Below the pieces are notes generated by a model. It saw only the letters and a program-made list of their open reading frames with translations. It was not told the DNA's origin and ran no database searches. Shown here one piece after another: positions 1-7,316 of a stretch of DNA of 10,130 bases. Made by a program: the position numbers and the translations under genes. The DNA is from CAJQQY01 sp964352225 (GTDB lineage Bacteria; Bacteroidota; Bacteroidia; Chitinophagales; Saprospiraceae). Location of the stretch: the NCBI GenBank assembly GCA_964352225.1, contig CAYGRM010000244.1, positions 1-10,130 of the forward strand. Direction: 5' to 3'. The first letter of the stretch is position 1; each line of letters starts with the position of its first letter.

Positions 1-1496
1 CCATCAGCAAACCTTTTCCCCAAAACTTGCTCATATTCTCCTGGCAAATTATCAATCACAGTATCAGCTAAACTCTTTTTTGCCGCATCTTTGATAATAT
101 CTAATTCAATTCTATTTTTGATATTTCCAATGGCAATATTGTCAGAAGCTTTCATCTGAAAACGAATATAATCCTGAAAAATAATGCCAATATTTTGTCG
201 CAAGTCTCCTAGATTATAAGCGTCCAAATCTTTTCCATCCAATAGGATTCTTCCTTCTGTTGGTTTGTAAAGTCGAGCAAGCAATTTCACCAAAGTAGTT
301 TTCCCTGCTCCATTCTCTCCAACCAGAGCTAACTTTTCTCCTTTTTGCAAATGAAAATTTAAATTACGAATTGCCCATACTTCGCTATTTGGATATTTGA
401 AGCCTACATTTTCGAAGGTAAATCCTTCTTGAATTGGTTGTGGAATCATTAAGTTTTTCTTCCCAGAAACGATGGTTGGTTTAATTGCAAAAAAATCAAA
501 CATGTCCTGCAAGTACAATGAACCTTCTGCAATTTTGGAAAAACGAGTCATGATTGCTTGAAGCATATTCCGCATTCGTTCAAAAGAACCAGCTAGGAAG
601 GTGAGTGTACCTATCGTAATTAATCCAGCTACCGTTTGAGAAATAATAAAAATGTAAGCGCCATAGTATGAAATAGTTCCAACTGAGGAAAGTGCACTCC
701 CCCAAATTGCTCTTCTGACAACAATTTTTCGATTCTCGAAATAATATTTATCTGAGAGTTCTTTAAATCTTTCTGCTAAAAAATCGGCAAGACTGAAAAT
801 TTTCACTTCTTTAGCTGTCTCATCACTTGCTCCAATGTATCTCAAATAATCTAGTTCTCTTCTTTCTGGCGTCCAGCTTCTAGTGAGTGAATAAGTTCGT
901 TGATTAAAATGTGTCTCACCTAAAAATGATGGTAATACAGCTACAAATAATATCAAAATTAGCCAAGGATTGAATGCGACTAAACCAATTCCTAAAAATA
1001 TAATAGTAATCACATCTTGAAATTGTGCTAAAACTTGAGTCATCAAAACCGTTCGACCGGTAGTTTGTCTTCGAGCACGCTCTAGTTTATCATAAAAATC
1101 TGGATTTTCAAATTGATATAAATCGAGCGTTGCCGCATGTTTTATTAATTGAACCGAAGTTTTATTAGAAAATAAATCTCCCAACAAACTATCTAACAAT
1201 ATAATTACACGATTCATTAAATCTGAAAAAACTGCTAATCCTAACTCCATCCCAATTAACAGCCAGAGGTAAGTCCAACTTTTATCTGTTGCGTCAACCA
1301 ATCGGATGATCTCATCAATGATTTCTTTTCCTATATATAAGATTAGCAATGGAATTGAAGCTTTTACTATTCGCAACAAAACATTTCCAATAGTCATATA
1401 TTTATTGGTTTCCCAAACAAGCCTGAAAAATTCTGGTAAATTTTTTAATGCTGAAAATTGAGTTTTAAGTGCGTTTTTATCTTTCTTCTTAGTCAT
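1..1496 (-). CDS. ABC exporter half-transporter, fused permease and ATPase (3' end outside window)
   Basis: This is an inner-membrane ABC exporter subunit that would work as a dimer; the substrate cannot be told from sequence. I translated it from the ATG at 1496-1494. It stays open for 498 codons to the window edge, so the 3' end is missing. Residues about 35-330 form the transmembrane domain, with several hydrophobic segments (for example around 46-60, 76-90 and 170-200). The nucleotide-binding domain follows. Walker A is GENGAGKT at residues 393-400 and the Q-loop glutamine is Gln441 in IIFQDY. The last codons read KRFADG, the run-up to the LSGGQ signature, so signature, Walker B and H-loop lie beyond base 1. 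About 100 residues should be missing if it has the usual length near 600. A TAnnTTTG box lies about 50 bp upstream. The methyltransferase upstream is separated by a hairpin terminator, so the two are probably not one operon. The family is certain, the transported substrate unknown. Confidence 0.93.
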   Translation of the reverse strand, partial: MTKKKDKNALKTQFSALKNLPEFFRLVWETNKYMTIGNVLLRIVKASIPLLILYIGKEIIDEIIRLVDATDKSWTYLWLLIGMELGLAVFSDLMNRVIILLDSLLGDLFSNKTSVQLIKHAATLDLYQFENPDFYDKLERARRQTTGRTVLMTQVLAQFQDVITIIFLGIGLVAFNPWLILILFVAVLPSFLGETHFNQRTYSLTRSWTPERRELDYLRYIGASDETAKEVKIFSLADFLAERFKELSDKYYFENRKIVVRRAIWGSALSSVGTISYYGAYIFIISQTVAGLITIGTLTFLAGSFERMRNMLQAIMTRFSKIAEGSLYLQDMFDFFAIKPTIVSGKKNLMIPQPIQEGFTFENVGFKYPNSEVWAIRNLNFHLQKGEKLALVGENGAGKTTLVKLLARLYKPTEGRILLDGKDLDAYNLGDLRQNIGIIFQDYIRFQMKASDNIAIGNIKNRIELDIIKDAAKKSLADTVIDNLPGEYEQVLGKRFAD

Positions 1497-1543
1497 ATTT
1501 TTAATTATTCATATTCATCAAGCAGCCGCCCAACATAGTTGAA

Positions 1544-1570
1544 CAAATTTACCCAAAAAAAGATTTCCAA
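1544..1570 (-). promoter_or_regulatory. Candidate promoter of the ABC exporter gene
   Basis: On the minus strand, TAAATTTG (1551-1544) is a perfect match to the Bacteroidetes -7 consensus TAnnTTTG. A TTG at 1570-1568 lies 16 nt upstream, one short of the usual 17-23 nt. Transcription would begin near 1537, giving a leader of about 40 nt before the ATG at 1496. Such boxes occur by chance in AT-rich DNA, so this rests on position and spacing. Confidence 0.45.
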
Positions 1571-1579
1571 TAACGTAAA

Positions 1580-1611
1580 AGAGGTATTAATACTTTTGCA
1601 CTAACACCTCT
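1580..1611 (-). terminator. Hairpin terminator after the methyltransferase gene
   Basis: AGAGGTATTA (1580-1589) and TAACACCTCT (1602-1611) are inverted repeats around a 12-nt loop. The single non-Watson-Crick pair is a G-U wobble in the minus-strand RNA but an A-C mismatch in plus-strand RNA, which points to a minus-strand function. The minus-strand RNA continues UUUACGUUAUU after the stem. It begins 23 nt beyond the methyltransferase stop codon. The tail is short for a classical terminator. Confidence 0.55.
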
Positions 1612-1634
1612 CATTTAATTTTTTCAGAAAAAGC

Positions 1635-2432
1635 TTACTGATTATCAGGAATTGAAATCAAGTAATAGCAACAAGTGGTAAAAAAATTTCTAAGATAAGG
1701 GATAGCCGAGATCCATCTAAACTGCTTTCGAGGGGTTAGATTAAACTTCGCTTCATAATTTGGATTAATTAAAAATGGCATTTTTTCATCCACTTTATAA
1801 TTCTCCTTTTTTAAAATTCTTTCAAATCGTTCAATACTAATTCCCGTATCTTTTATTTCGAGAAGTGCTTCTATCCTTTTCGCTGGTTCTCCAAACATTT
1901 TTAACATTGCCGCATAGAAAGGTTGAGGAAGTAAATGATAATAAGGAAGTTTTGAAGCTATTTTATTTTGACATATTTGTTGATGGCCTCCAAAAGGCAT
2001 TTGCCATGGAGGAAAACCAAAAAATATTTTCCCTTTTTTTGAAACGAACTTTTTAAGATAGGCCATAAACTTCTCCTGGTCATGAATATGTTCGATGACA
2101 TCTCGCATAATTATCAAGTCAAATATGCCTATCTCATCGATGCCTACTTCATAAATATCTCTAAACAGAAATTTAATGTTATCCCTCTTCTCATGAGTTT
2201 CATAATAAGCCCTTCCTTTCTCAATTTTTCCCTCGCTCAAATCGACTCCAACTACTTGGCAACCTAAGTCTAAAAAAGGGCCTAAATTTCCGCCCTCTCC
2301 ACACCCTATTTCTAAAATTCGAATAGTTGAATCAATAGACATATGTTTTTCCAAAAAAGGAATCACATATTTATTAGTTGTAAATATTTGTTCTTTAAAA
2401 TAAACTTGTCTGTCTTTATGTCTTACTTGCAT
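1635..2432 (-). CDS. Class I SAM-dependent methyltransferase
   Basis: This 265-residue soluble protein transfers a methyl group from S-adenosylmethionine to an unidentified acceptor. The Rossmann-like fold is visible in order: motif I ILEIGCGEGGN (residues 39-49), the acidic residue binding the SAM ribose in VGVDLS (Asp64), an RDI segment near 91-93, and motif IV/post-motif FDLIIMRDVIEHIHD (104-118). A strand at about 134-140 leads to PPWQMPFGGHQQ (141-152), which resembles a loop seen in many Bacteroidetes methyltransferases. Residues 150-265 are helical and aromatic and probably form the acceptor-binding cap. There is no signal peptide or clear membrane segment. The ATG at 2432 is chosen because a perfect -7 box lies about 20 bp upstream. 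The gene sits between two terminators and appears monocistronic. Its sequence does not link it to secretion. The class is secure, the substrate unknown. Confidence 0.9.
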   Translation of the reverse strand: MQVRHKDRQVYFKEQIFTTNKYVIPFLEKHMSIDSTIRILEIGCGEGGNLGPFLDLGCQVVGVDLSEGKIEKGRAYYETHEKRDNIKFLFRDIYEVGIDEIGIFDLIIMRDVIEHIHDQEKFMAYLKKFVSKKGKIFFGFPPWQMPFGGHQQICQNKIASKLPYYHLLPQPFYAAMLKMFGEPAKRIEALLEIKDTGISIERFERILKKENYKVDEKMPFLINPNYEAKFNLTPRKQFRWISAIPYLRNFFTTCCYYLISIPDNQ

Positions 2433-2450
2433 GTTCTTATTTTTCTATAG

Positions 2451-2458
2451 CAAAAATA
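2451..2458 (-). promoter_or_regulatory. Candidate -7 box of the methyltransferase gene
   Basis: TATTTTTG on the minus strand (2458-2451) matches TAnnTTTG fully and is followed by C, a common extension. Transcription would start near 2444 and leave a leader of only about 12 nt before the ATG at 2432. No TTG is present 17-23 nt upstream; that place is taken by the palindrome at 2477-2492. Confidence 0.5.
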
Positions 2459-2476
2459 CGAAAGAATATCATTTTT

Positions 2477-2492
2477 GTTTTCCTAGGAAAAC
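2477..2492. promoter_or_regulatory. Perfect 16-bp palindrome, operator-like
   Basis: GTTTTCCTAGGAAAAC is identical on both strands with no spacer. It begins 18 bp upstream of the methyltransferase -7 box and covers the position where a -33 TTG is expected but absent. The symmetry and place suit a site for a dimeric regulator, either an activator compensating for the missing -33 element or a repressor. No regulator gene is adjacent and I do not recognise the motif. Confidence 0.4.
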
Positions 2493-2505
2493 TTAAATAA
2501 AAATG

Positions 2506-2541
2506 AGAAAGCCCATTGCGAAAAATCGCAATGGGCTTTCT
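2506..2541 (-). terminator. Strong hairpin terminator closing the gld cluster
   Basis: Arms 2506-2521 (AGAAAGCCCATTGCGA) and 2526-2541 are a perfect 16-bp inverted repeat around a 4-nt loop. The hairpin starts 20 nt after the gldN stop codon. In the minus-strand RNA the stem ends in UUUCU and is followed by CAUUUUUAUUU, a U-rich tail. It is the most stable and only G+C-rich hairpin of the window and marks the end of the T9SS transcript. Confidence 0.85.
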
Positions 2542-2561
2542 GTATATCTTATCATATCAAA

Positions 2562-3431
2562 TTAATATGACCATAAATCATGTTCGTAATTGAAGATCTC
2601 TTGTTTGATCTTATCAGCTTCTAGTAAGATATCTACACCTTGAAGGTAATCTTGAATACGTCTGTTGTAAACATTGGATTCTTTGTAAATGTAACTAGAG
2701 AAAAATCTTCTTTCGAAAAGGTCTTCCCATGTTCCTAAGTCTCCATCATTTCCAGGATTGAAAACTTTATGACGAGCAAATAACTCTCTACAATCAGGAT
2801 AATAAATCCAGAACATAGGCTTGGTAAAACGATAGTTACCATTGTCATCTTTTACATCAATAAGTGGTGCAATTCCTAAAATTCTAACTTGCAGAGTAGA
2901 TGTATTCTCATCAAAGAACCATACTTCTTTCAGTCTGAATTGTTTAACATCTTCAGGATTCAAGTCATTTCTAACAATCTGAACTTGCTCTTCGTAAGTT
3001 TCTGGATCGAAAGTAATTACTGTATCAATATTACTTCCCATCGATGCGATTTCGTCAGCTTGCAATCGCATTTCAAATTTGTCATATTCGTTGACATTAT
3101 AAGCTGCAATTTCGCCATTAACGGCTGCTTCCATCAAAATCGTAAAGAAAGGTTTTTCAGGAAATGCAAAAGGCAAATTCATTTTTTCCCGAATATCAAT
3201 TACTCTCCAAATTCGTTTTTCCCAAAAAACATCAGCTTCTCGGATTGGAGCATATGGTAAAACCATACGATCGTCAACCAATCTTTTTTCTACGATGTCA
3301 TCTAAAGGTAAATCATCATTGGTAACTTCTGCCTCAGTTTTGACAGGATTTGGATCTTGTGCCATTGCTGGATTTGAAAAAATCAACAATCCTAAAAGGC
3401 ATAAATTAAAAATTTTAAACGCAATCTTCAT
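2562..3431 (-). CDS. gldN: T9SS/gliding motility periplasmic ring protein GldN (PorN)
   Basis: GldN is a periplasmic T9SS core protein that joins lipoprotein GldK in a large ring under the outer membrane and contacts the periplasmic end of GldM. The 289-residue product starts with a signal peptide: basic start, hydrophobic core at about 8-20 and a likely cleavage after Ala24 (PAMA-Q). The mature part carries the family block around residues 48-85, including APIREADVFWEKRIWRVIDI followed by REKMNLPF, and later a conserved-looking FWIYYPDCRE segment near 207-216. It is shorter than PorN of P. gingivalis, mainly at the termini. It is the last gene of the porP-gldK-gldL-gldM-gldN order. A 15-bp inverted repeat separates it from gldM, and a strong terminator begins 20 nt after its stop. 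Its expression may therefore be tuned apart from the motor genes. The assignment is firm from sequence and context together. Confidence 0.94.
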   Translation of the reverse strand: MKIAFKIFNLCLLGLLIFSNPAMAQDPNPVKTEAEVTNDDLPLDDIVEKRLVDDRMVLPYAPIREADVFWEKRIWRVIDIREKMNLPFAFPEKPFFTILMEAAVNGEIAAYNVNEYDKFEMRLQADEIASMGSNIDTVITFDPETYEEQVQIVRNDLNPEDVKQFRLKEVWFFDENTSTLQVRILGIAPLIDVKDDNGNYRFTKPMFWIYYPDCRELFARHKVFNPGNDGDLGTWEDLFERRFFSSYIYKESNVYNRRIQDYLQGVDILLEADKIKQEIFNYEHDLWSY

Positions 3432-3475
3432 GACTTAATGATTTATGTAATTTTCTTAATACTAATTATTTCTAA

Positions 3476-3522
3476 GTTTGAACTTCATAATTTTTGAAAA
3501 ACCAAACTTATGAAGTTCAAAC
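3476..3522 (-). repeat. Perfect 15-bp inverted repeat between gldM and gldN
   Basis: GTTTGAACTTCATAA (3476-3490) and its exact complement (3508-3522) flank a 17-nt spacer. The hairpin begins 15 nt after the gldM stop codon. The minus-strand RNA after it reads UUAGAAAUAAUUAG, so there is no U-run and it is not a standard terminator. It could be a partial terminator, a 3'-end stabiliser of gldLM mRNA, or a processing site. A TAAGTTTG (3510-3503), matching the -7 consensus, overlaps the distal arm, but no -33 TTG is correctly spaced. Confidence 0.75.
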
Positions 3523-3537
3523 GAAGTTTTGAGATCT

Positions 3538-5178
3538 TTATTGGATCTTAAAGACCATTGAATTAATTTTTCGACCTGCAGGGTCGCCTGGACATACAGC
3601 CTTAACATTGTCAAAATAATAAACATCACCTGGTTTAGCCTTATTTACAAGTTCTCTAGCTTGAGCAGAAAATCTAGCTCCTGGGTTATTAACATCAATT
3701 GGATCTGCTCGCTTTGCTTGACGAGTTACGATAAAACCTTGAATTTGACATTTTGCATCAAAATCAAACCCATCCAAAATTGCAGCTACCCCACCTTGAG
3801 CTTTGAACTCTCCATTTCCGATTGATCCACCAACATTTCCAGATAGTTGTGCGGTTGGATCAGGTATACGTTTTACACGAAATAAAGCTTTCTTATTTAA
3901 ACCTTCTGCACTAACACGAATTTCACATTCTTGACCTAAAGGAGCTGGACTTTTTACATTTACAATGTATTGGCTATTATTTACTTTCTTAAGTGTAGCT
4001 CCTCCACCTCCACCAGCACTTACTTTCAATGTGTTACTATTGACACCAGCAGCTGAGATAGAGATTGGGTTATCTACACCAATGTAAAATACATTCATTT
4101 TATCCGCAGAAACAGTTAGAGAACTCTCTCCCACCTCGTAAGAGAAATCATTATCTCCTTTAGCAACCTCTCCTGTTAAAGGGTTTCTTACTGATGCAGT
4201 CATTCTTAAAGTTCTTGTACCTAACGTACTAGCAGTTTCCGTGAATTGAACTTTTCCTTTTGAGTCTGGCTTTCTAGCTTGACCATTAATAGTAATAGTT
4301 ACATCATCAGGATTGATTTGATCAGAATATGTACCCACAGATACTTCTGCTTCAAATTTGTCTCCTTTAATAACATATCCTTTTTTTGCACTAATAACAG
4401 GAAAGAACTGATTAAACTCAACTACACGTCCACCAGAAAGCTCAGCCAATTGGTTTACACCAGCAGCTTCAGCATTTCTTGCATCTGTGATCATTTGAGT
4501 TAAAGTAGGAAGAACTGCTGCAACTGGCATTTGACGGAATTTGTAATCCGACCAGCTAGTTTTATCTTTCGAATCTTTCCAATCTTCAGAAACTCCAAGA
4601 GTCAAATTATTTTCAAAATTTTGAATTCTAGTTGGAATTTCCTCGTCTTTTAATCCAAAAGTTTTTCCATGTTCTTCTAAAACTGTTTTATAAGCTGCAA
4701 TGATGTTAGCTCTTGTTGCTATAATTTTATCTTCTAATTCTTTGCCCACCCCATCATTTACCATCATTTTAGTAGGAACATCTTTATTCTTAAGACCTTT
4801 GAGTTTATATCTTTTATCATCTTTCATGACATAATCTCCATTATCAACAACTCCACTTTTATCTCCAGATTGATCTATAAGTTTAACCTTAAGATCTTCA
4901 ACATAAGAAGAAAAAGAAGCTACCTCGTCTCTAATAGATTGGATTGCTGGTTGAAGAGGTCTGTATTTCGCCTTGGAATCATCTTTTAATAAAGCGTCCA
5001 AATTCTTTTGAGTTGCATCTAATGCTCTAACAGTATTAGTGTTTGATGTATCTAATGATTTATTAATCGATAAAAAAGCATTCATTACCTCGGCTGATAC
5101 ATTCAAAGCCAATAAAGCCGTCAGTACTAAGTACATCAAGTTAATCATCAGCTGCCGGGGTTCCTTAGGTATTGACAT
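3538..5178 (-). CDS. gldM: T9SS/gliding motor protein GldM (PorM)
   Basis: GldM is the periplasm-spanning rotor/shaft of the T9SS motor. A dimer sits inside a GldL pentamer in the inner membrane and transmits proton-driven motion to the GldK/GldN ring. The 546-residue product has a short cytoplasmic start with Arg8, which aligns with the motor arginine Arg9 of Flavobacterium GldM. One transmembrane helix follows (about residues 11-29, MINLMYLVLTALLALNVSA). Residues 30-235 are mostly helical (first periplasmic domain). From about 250 to the end it is beta-rich, as in the stacked D2-D4 domains, with a family-like YIGVDNPISIS segment at 365-375 and a C-terminal domain running to VFKIQ. It is slightly longer than the roughly 515 residues of known GldM/PorM. 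Only 47 bp separate it from gldL and no strong hairpin lies between, so the two are probably co-transcribed. The ATG at 5178 puts the arginine and helix at the expected positions. Confidence 0.96.
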   Translation of the reverse strand: MSIPKEPRQLMINLMYLVLTALLALNVSAEVMNAFLSINKSLDTSNTNTVRALDATQKNLDALLKDDSKAKYRPLQPAIQSIRDEVASFSSYVEDLKVKLIDQSGDKSGVVDNGDYVMKDDKRYKLKGLKNKDVPTKMMVNDGVGKELEDKIIATRANIIAAYKTVLEEHGKTFGLKDEEIPTRIQNFENNLTLGVSEDWKDSKDKTSWSDYKFRQMPVAAVLPTLTQMITDARNAEAAGVNQLAELSGGRVVEFNQFFPVISAKKGYVIKGDKFEAEVSVGTYSDQINPDDVTITINGQARKPDSKGKVQFTETASTLGTRTLRMTASVRNPLTGEVAKGDNDFSYEVGESSLTVSADKMNVFYIGVDNPISISAAGVNSNTLKVSAGGGGGATLKKVNNSQYIVNVKSPAPLGQECEIRVSAEGLNKKALFRVKRIPDPTAQLSGNVGGSIGNGEFKAQGGVAAILDGFDFDAKCQIQGFIVTRQAKRADPIDVNNPGARFSAQARELVNKAKPGDVYYFDNVKAVCPGDPAGRKINSMVFKIQ

Positions 5179-5225
5179 ATCCTTTGTTTTTTTTTAGTTA
5201 AACAATAAGTTTAGAACCTTCTTAA

Positions 5226-5813
5226 TTATTTATTTCCAATGTTAGACATTGCTGTCAAAACATTTCCATAAACTGAATTAAGAGAACCGAGGTTTTGATT
5301 TAATGCAGATAATTGCTGTTTGTATGCTTTAGTATCTTCTAATGAATCAGAAAGGTCAGCCATAGCTTCATTCATTCTAGTGTAGAAATTACTCATTGTT
5401 TTCATTTGCTCACCAGTTCCTGAAAAATCTACTTCTTGTAATGCTTTTAATGATCCAAGCGACTTTGACATTCCTTGTAACTCATTTAACATTCCTCCTA
5501 ATTGTTGTTCTACTACTTCTCCATTTAATCCTGGCACTTCTTCATTAATTGGACCAGCCATTAATGGTGAAATTTTAGAATCATAATCAGAAAGTCCTGG
5601 ATATAATTTTTCCCAGTAATAATCTTTTTCGGGTCCAATAATTCCTAAGAAAGCAAAAATAAATGCCTCAATACATAATCCTGCGATCAACATTTCACTT
5701 GCATATTCCCAACTTTCTAATTTGAATAATGCTCCTAATAATACTACTGATGCTCCAAGTCCAATAATTAAGTTTTTGATGTACTTGAACGTTTTTGACT
5801 TTAAAAAACTCAT
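5226..5813 (-). CDS. gldL: T9SS/gliding motor protein GldL (PorL)
   Basis: GldL forms the inner-membrane pentamer of the proton-driven T9SS motor around the GldM helices. The 195-residue product has two membrane helices, about residues 13-31 and 41-60. Glu49 lies in the second (GLCIEAFIFAF), exactly the number of the proton-coupling glutamate of Flavobacterium johnsoniae GldL. Glu62 in GPEKDYYW lies just after the helix and corresponds to the second conserved glutamate. The rest is a cytoplasmic tail: a short acidic linker, then helical and probably coiled-coil sequence from about 105 to 190 with regular Leu/Met spacing. It is a little shorter than the 215 residues of the Flavobacterium protein, in the tail. 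The start ATG at 5813 follows TTAAA, the same pre-start sequence as at gldK. A candidate promoter and a structured leader lie upstream, after a gldK terminator. Confidence 0.96.
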   Translation of the reverse strand: MSFLKSKTFKYIKNLIIGLGASVVLLGALFKLESWEYASEMLIAGLCIEAFIFAFLGIIGPEKDYYWEKLYPGLSDYDSKISPLMAGPINEEVPGLNGEVVEQQLGGMLNELQGMSKSLGSLKALQEVDFSGTGEQMKTMSNFYTRMNEAMADLSDSLEDTKAYKQQLSALNQNLGSLNSVYGNVLTAMSNIGNK

Positions 5814-5853
5814 TTTAATCTTTTTAAGTAGGTTAGTAATTTATTTCAATAAT

Positions 5854-5897
5854 GGTTTTGCTACTTTTTTATAGGAAAAACCTATAGCATAATGCTA
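5854..5897 (-). promoter_or_regulatory. Structured leader of gldL with competing dyads
   Basis: Within the presumed leader, TATAGG (5870-5875) and CCTATA (5881-5886) form a 6-bp dyad around five A. Next to it TAGCATAATGCTA (5885-5897) is a near-perfect palindrome. In minus-strand RNA the GGUUUU of the first dyad could instead pair with AAAACC (encoded at 5854-5859), an alternative that would exclude the first stem. Short AT-rich dyads are common, so a regulatory role is only a suggestion. Confidence 0.3.
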
Positions 5898-5928
5898 AAT
5901 CTTAAGAAAGTAACAAATTAATTTAACG

Positions 5929-5956
5929 TAAATATAATAGGTAGGATTCGGTTCAA
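5929..5956 (-). promoter_or_regulatory. Candidate promoter of gldL-gldM
   Basis: TATATTTA (5936-5929), a 7-of-8 match to TAnnTTTG, lies 17 nt downstream of a TTG (5956-5954), within the 17-23 nt spacing known for Bacteroidetes. The box extends to TATATTTACGTT, identical over 12 bases to the candidate gldK box. It sits just after the gldK hairpin, so it could restart transcription for the motor genes. The leader would be about 108 nt. Confidence 0.45.
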
Positions 5957-5971
5957 TTAATATTTATTTAT

Positions 5972-6014
5972 AAAACAATAAGGAATAGCTATACTTACCA
6001 TTCCTTATTGTTTT
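5972..6014 (-). terminator. Hairpin after gldK, probable (partial) terminator
   Basis: AAAACAATAAGGAAT (5972-5986) and its exact complement (6000-6014) make a 15-bp stem with a 13-nt loop, starting 11 nt after the gldK stop. In minus-strand RNA the stem ends in UUUU and is followed by AUAAAUAAAUAUU. The stem is AT-rich and the tail mixed, so termination may be incomplete, allowing some read-through to gldL. Confidence 0.6.
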
Positions 6015-6025
6015 TATATTCATTA

Positions 6026-7264
6026 TTAAAAGTCGTTGATTGAACGACCTAGGAATGTCAATGCACATCTAAATCCAATATAAGATTTAGTCGTATCTTG
6101 GAATTCCCAATGACGGGTACCTGTTTGCATAAAAAATGCAATATCTTTCCAAGAGCCACCTCTAATTACTTTTCTTTTTTGAGCTTCTGGATCTTCATCA
6201 GCTGCATCATACCTGAAATCAGGATTCAAATCATGAATAAATGAATATGAATTTTCATGGAAAGCAGAAGAAGTCCATTCTGATACATTTCCAGCCATAT
6301 TGTACAATCCATAATCATTAGGGAAATATGCATCAGCTTTTACTGTATAAAAACCTCCATCTTCTGGATAGTTTCCTCTTCCTGGCTTGAAGTTAGCCAA
6401 TAGACATCCTTTAGCATTTCTGACATAATATCCACCCCAAGGGTATGGAGCGTGCTCATGACCACCTCGTGCTGCATATTCCCACTCATGCTCTGTAGGT
6501 AATCTAAAATCTTCAGAATTAACCTCATCAGCGATACTCCAAAGTTTAGTTCTCCAATAACAGAATGCATTTGCCATTTTCCAATCGATTCCTACTGCAG
6601 GATAATCGTCAAAGGCTGGATGCCAGAAATAGTTACGAGTAAAAGGTTCGTTGTATGAATAAGCAAAATCTCTCACCCATACCAATGTATCAGGGTAAAT
6701 ATTTGCCTCATCTCTTAAGATGAAACTACCTCTTGATGCATCTGGATCTTTATTGTGAGCTGCAGCTTGCCAATTATACCACTCGTAATTATATACGAAA
6801 TTTCGAGTGTCCATCTCTTTTCTTCCTGCAAACCGGTCATCACCTGAATAATAGAGATCTTCTAATTCCTCTGATTCCCAGTCAATTTCCATTTCCCAAT
6901 CAATTCTTTCTTCTCCAGTTTCTTCATCGTCCATCACATTACCTAATGCGGTGTGAGCCAAAGAATCTCGAACCCAATATACGAATTGACGCCACTCATT
7001 GTTAGTGATCTCTGTGTCATCCATATAAAAGCCTTGGATAGAAATAGATTTAGGTCTTTGAATGTAGGTTTGACTTACATCTTGGTCACTTGGTCCAATG
7101 TGTAGAGTTCCAGAAGGGATATAGACCATTCCGTAAGGATTGATTCCGCTCCATGATGGTCTATCAGATACACCAATTAATTGACCATTTTGTTTCGTAC
7201 CGCAAGAACTTGCGATGATAGTAATAGTTAGTAGTACCAGTACTGTTTTTGATAATTTTTTCAT
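6026..7264 (-). CDS. gldK: T9SS/gliding motility lipoprotein GldK (PorK)
   Basis: GldK is an outer-membrane lipoprotein facing the periplasm. With GldN it builds the T9SS ring driven by the GldL/GldM motor. The 412-residue product starts with a lipoprotein signal (KKLSKTVLVLLTITIIASSCG) whose lipobox cysteine is Cys21. From about 42 to 402 it has the formylglycine-generating-enzyme/sulfatase-modifying fold: MVYIPSGTLHIG (46-57), FYMDDTEITNNEWRQF (79-94), YPAVGIDWKMANAFCYWRT (221-239), RLPTEHEWEYAARGG (254-268), YGLYNMAGNVSEWT (318-331), and IRGGSWKD to GFRCALTF near the end. In GldK this fold is structural; I infer no enzyme activity. An acidic insert (about 112-136) precedes a variable segment. 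The spacing is loose: 262 bp from porP and 212 bp to gldL. A promoter-like pair lies upstream and a hairpin follows the stop, so it may be transcribed partly on its own. Confidence 0.96.
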   Translation of the reverse strand: MKKLSKTVLVLLTITIIASSCGTKQNGQLIGVSDRPSWSGINPYGMVYIPSGTLHIGPSDQDVSQTYIQRPKSISIQGFYMDDTEITNNEWRQFVYWVRDSLAHTALGNVMDDEETGEERIDWEMEIDWESEELEDLYYSGDDRFAGRKEMDTRNFVYNYEWYNWQAAAHNKDPDASRGSFILRDEANIYPDTLVWVRDFAYSYNEPFTRNYFWHPAFDDYPAVGIDWKMANAFCYWRTKLWSIADEVNSEDFRLPTEHEWEYAARGGHEHAPYPWGGYYVRNAKGCLLANFKPGRGNYPEDGGFYTVKADAYFPNDYGLYNMAGNVSEWTSSAFHENSYSFIHDLNPDFRYDAADEDPEAQKRKVIRGGSWKDIAFFMQTGTRHWEFQDTTKSYIGFRCALTFLGRSINDF

Positions 7265-7316
7265 TTTAACACCCGAGTTTTCCTTCAGATTAAGTAAAGC
7301 TTAAAAAAAATGAACG

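Noticed and set aside
1591..1598. TACTTTTG, a perfect -7 consensus on the plus strand
   Set aside because: It lies in the loop of the methyltransferase terminator, has no TTG upstream and no plus-strand gene follows.
2889..3260. 123-codon open frame on the plus strand inside gldN
   Set aside because: It is antisense to a gene with clear family motifs, its translation looks like random cysteine- and aromatic-rich sequence, and no start context is evident.
3985..4020. Possible simple repeat in gldM (five glycines in a row)
   Set aside because: It is a short Gly run at residues 389-393 within a beta-rich domain, a plausible loop and not an expanded repeat.
5187..5195. Run of nine T before gldM
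   Set aside because: On the coding strand it is an A-rich pre-start stretch typical of Bacteroidetes translation starts, with no hairpin, so it is not a terminator or slippage site of note.
6340..6570. 76-codon minus-strand frame inside gldK
   Set aside because: It is an out-of-frame overlap of the FGE-like domain of GldK, whose motifs lie in the main frame.
6733..7005. 90-codon plus-strand frame inside gldK
   Set aside because: It is a shadow of the acidic insert region on the opposite strand and has no recognisable features.
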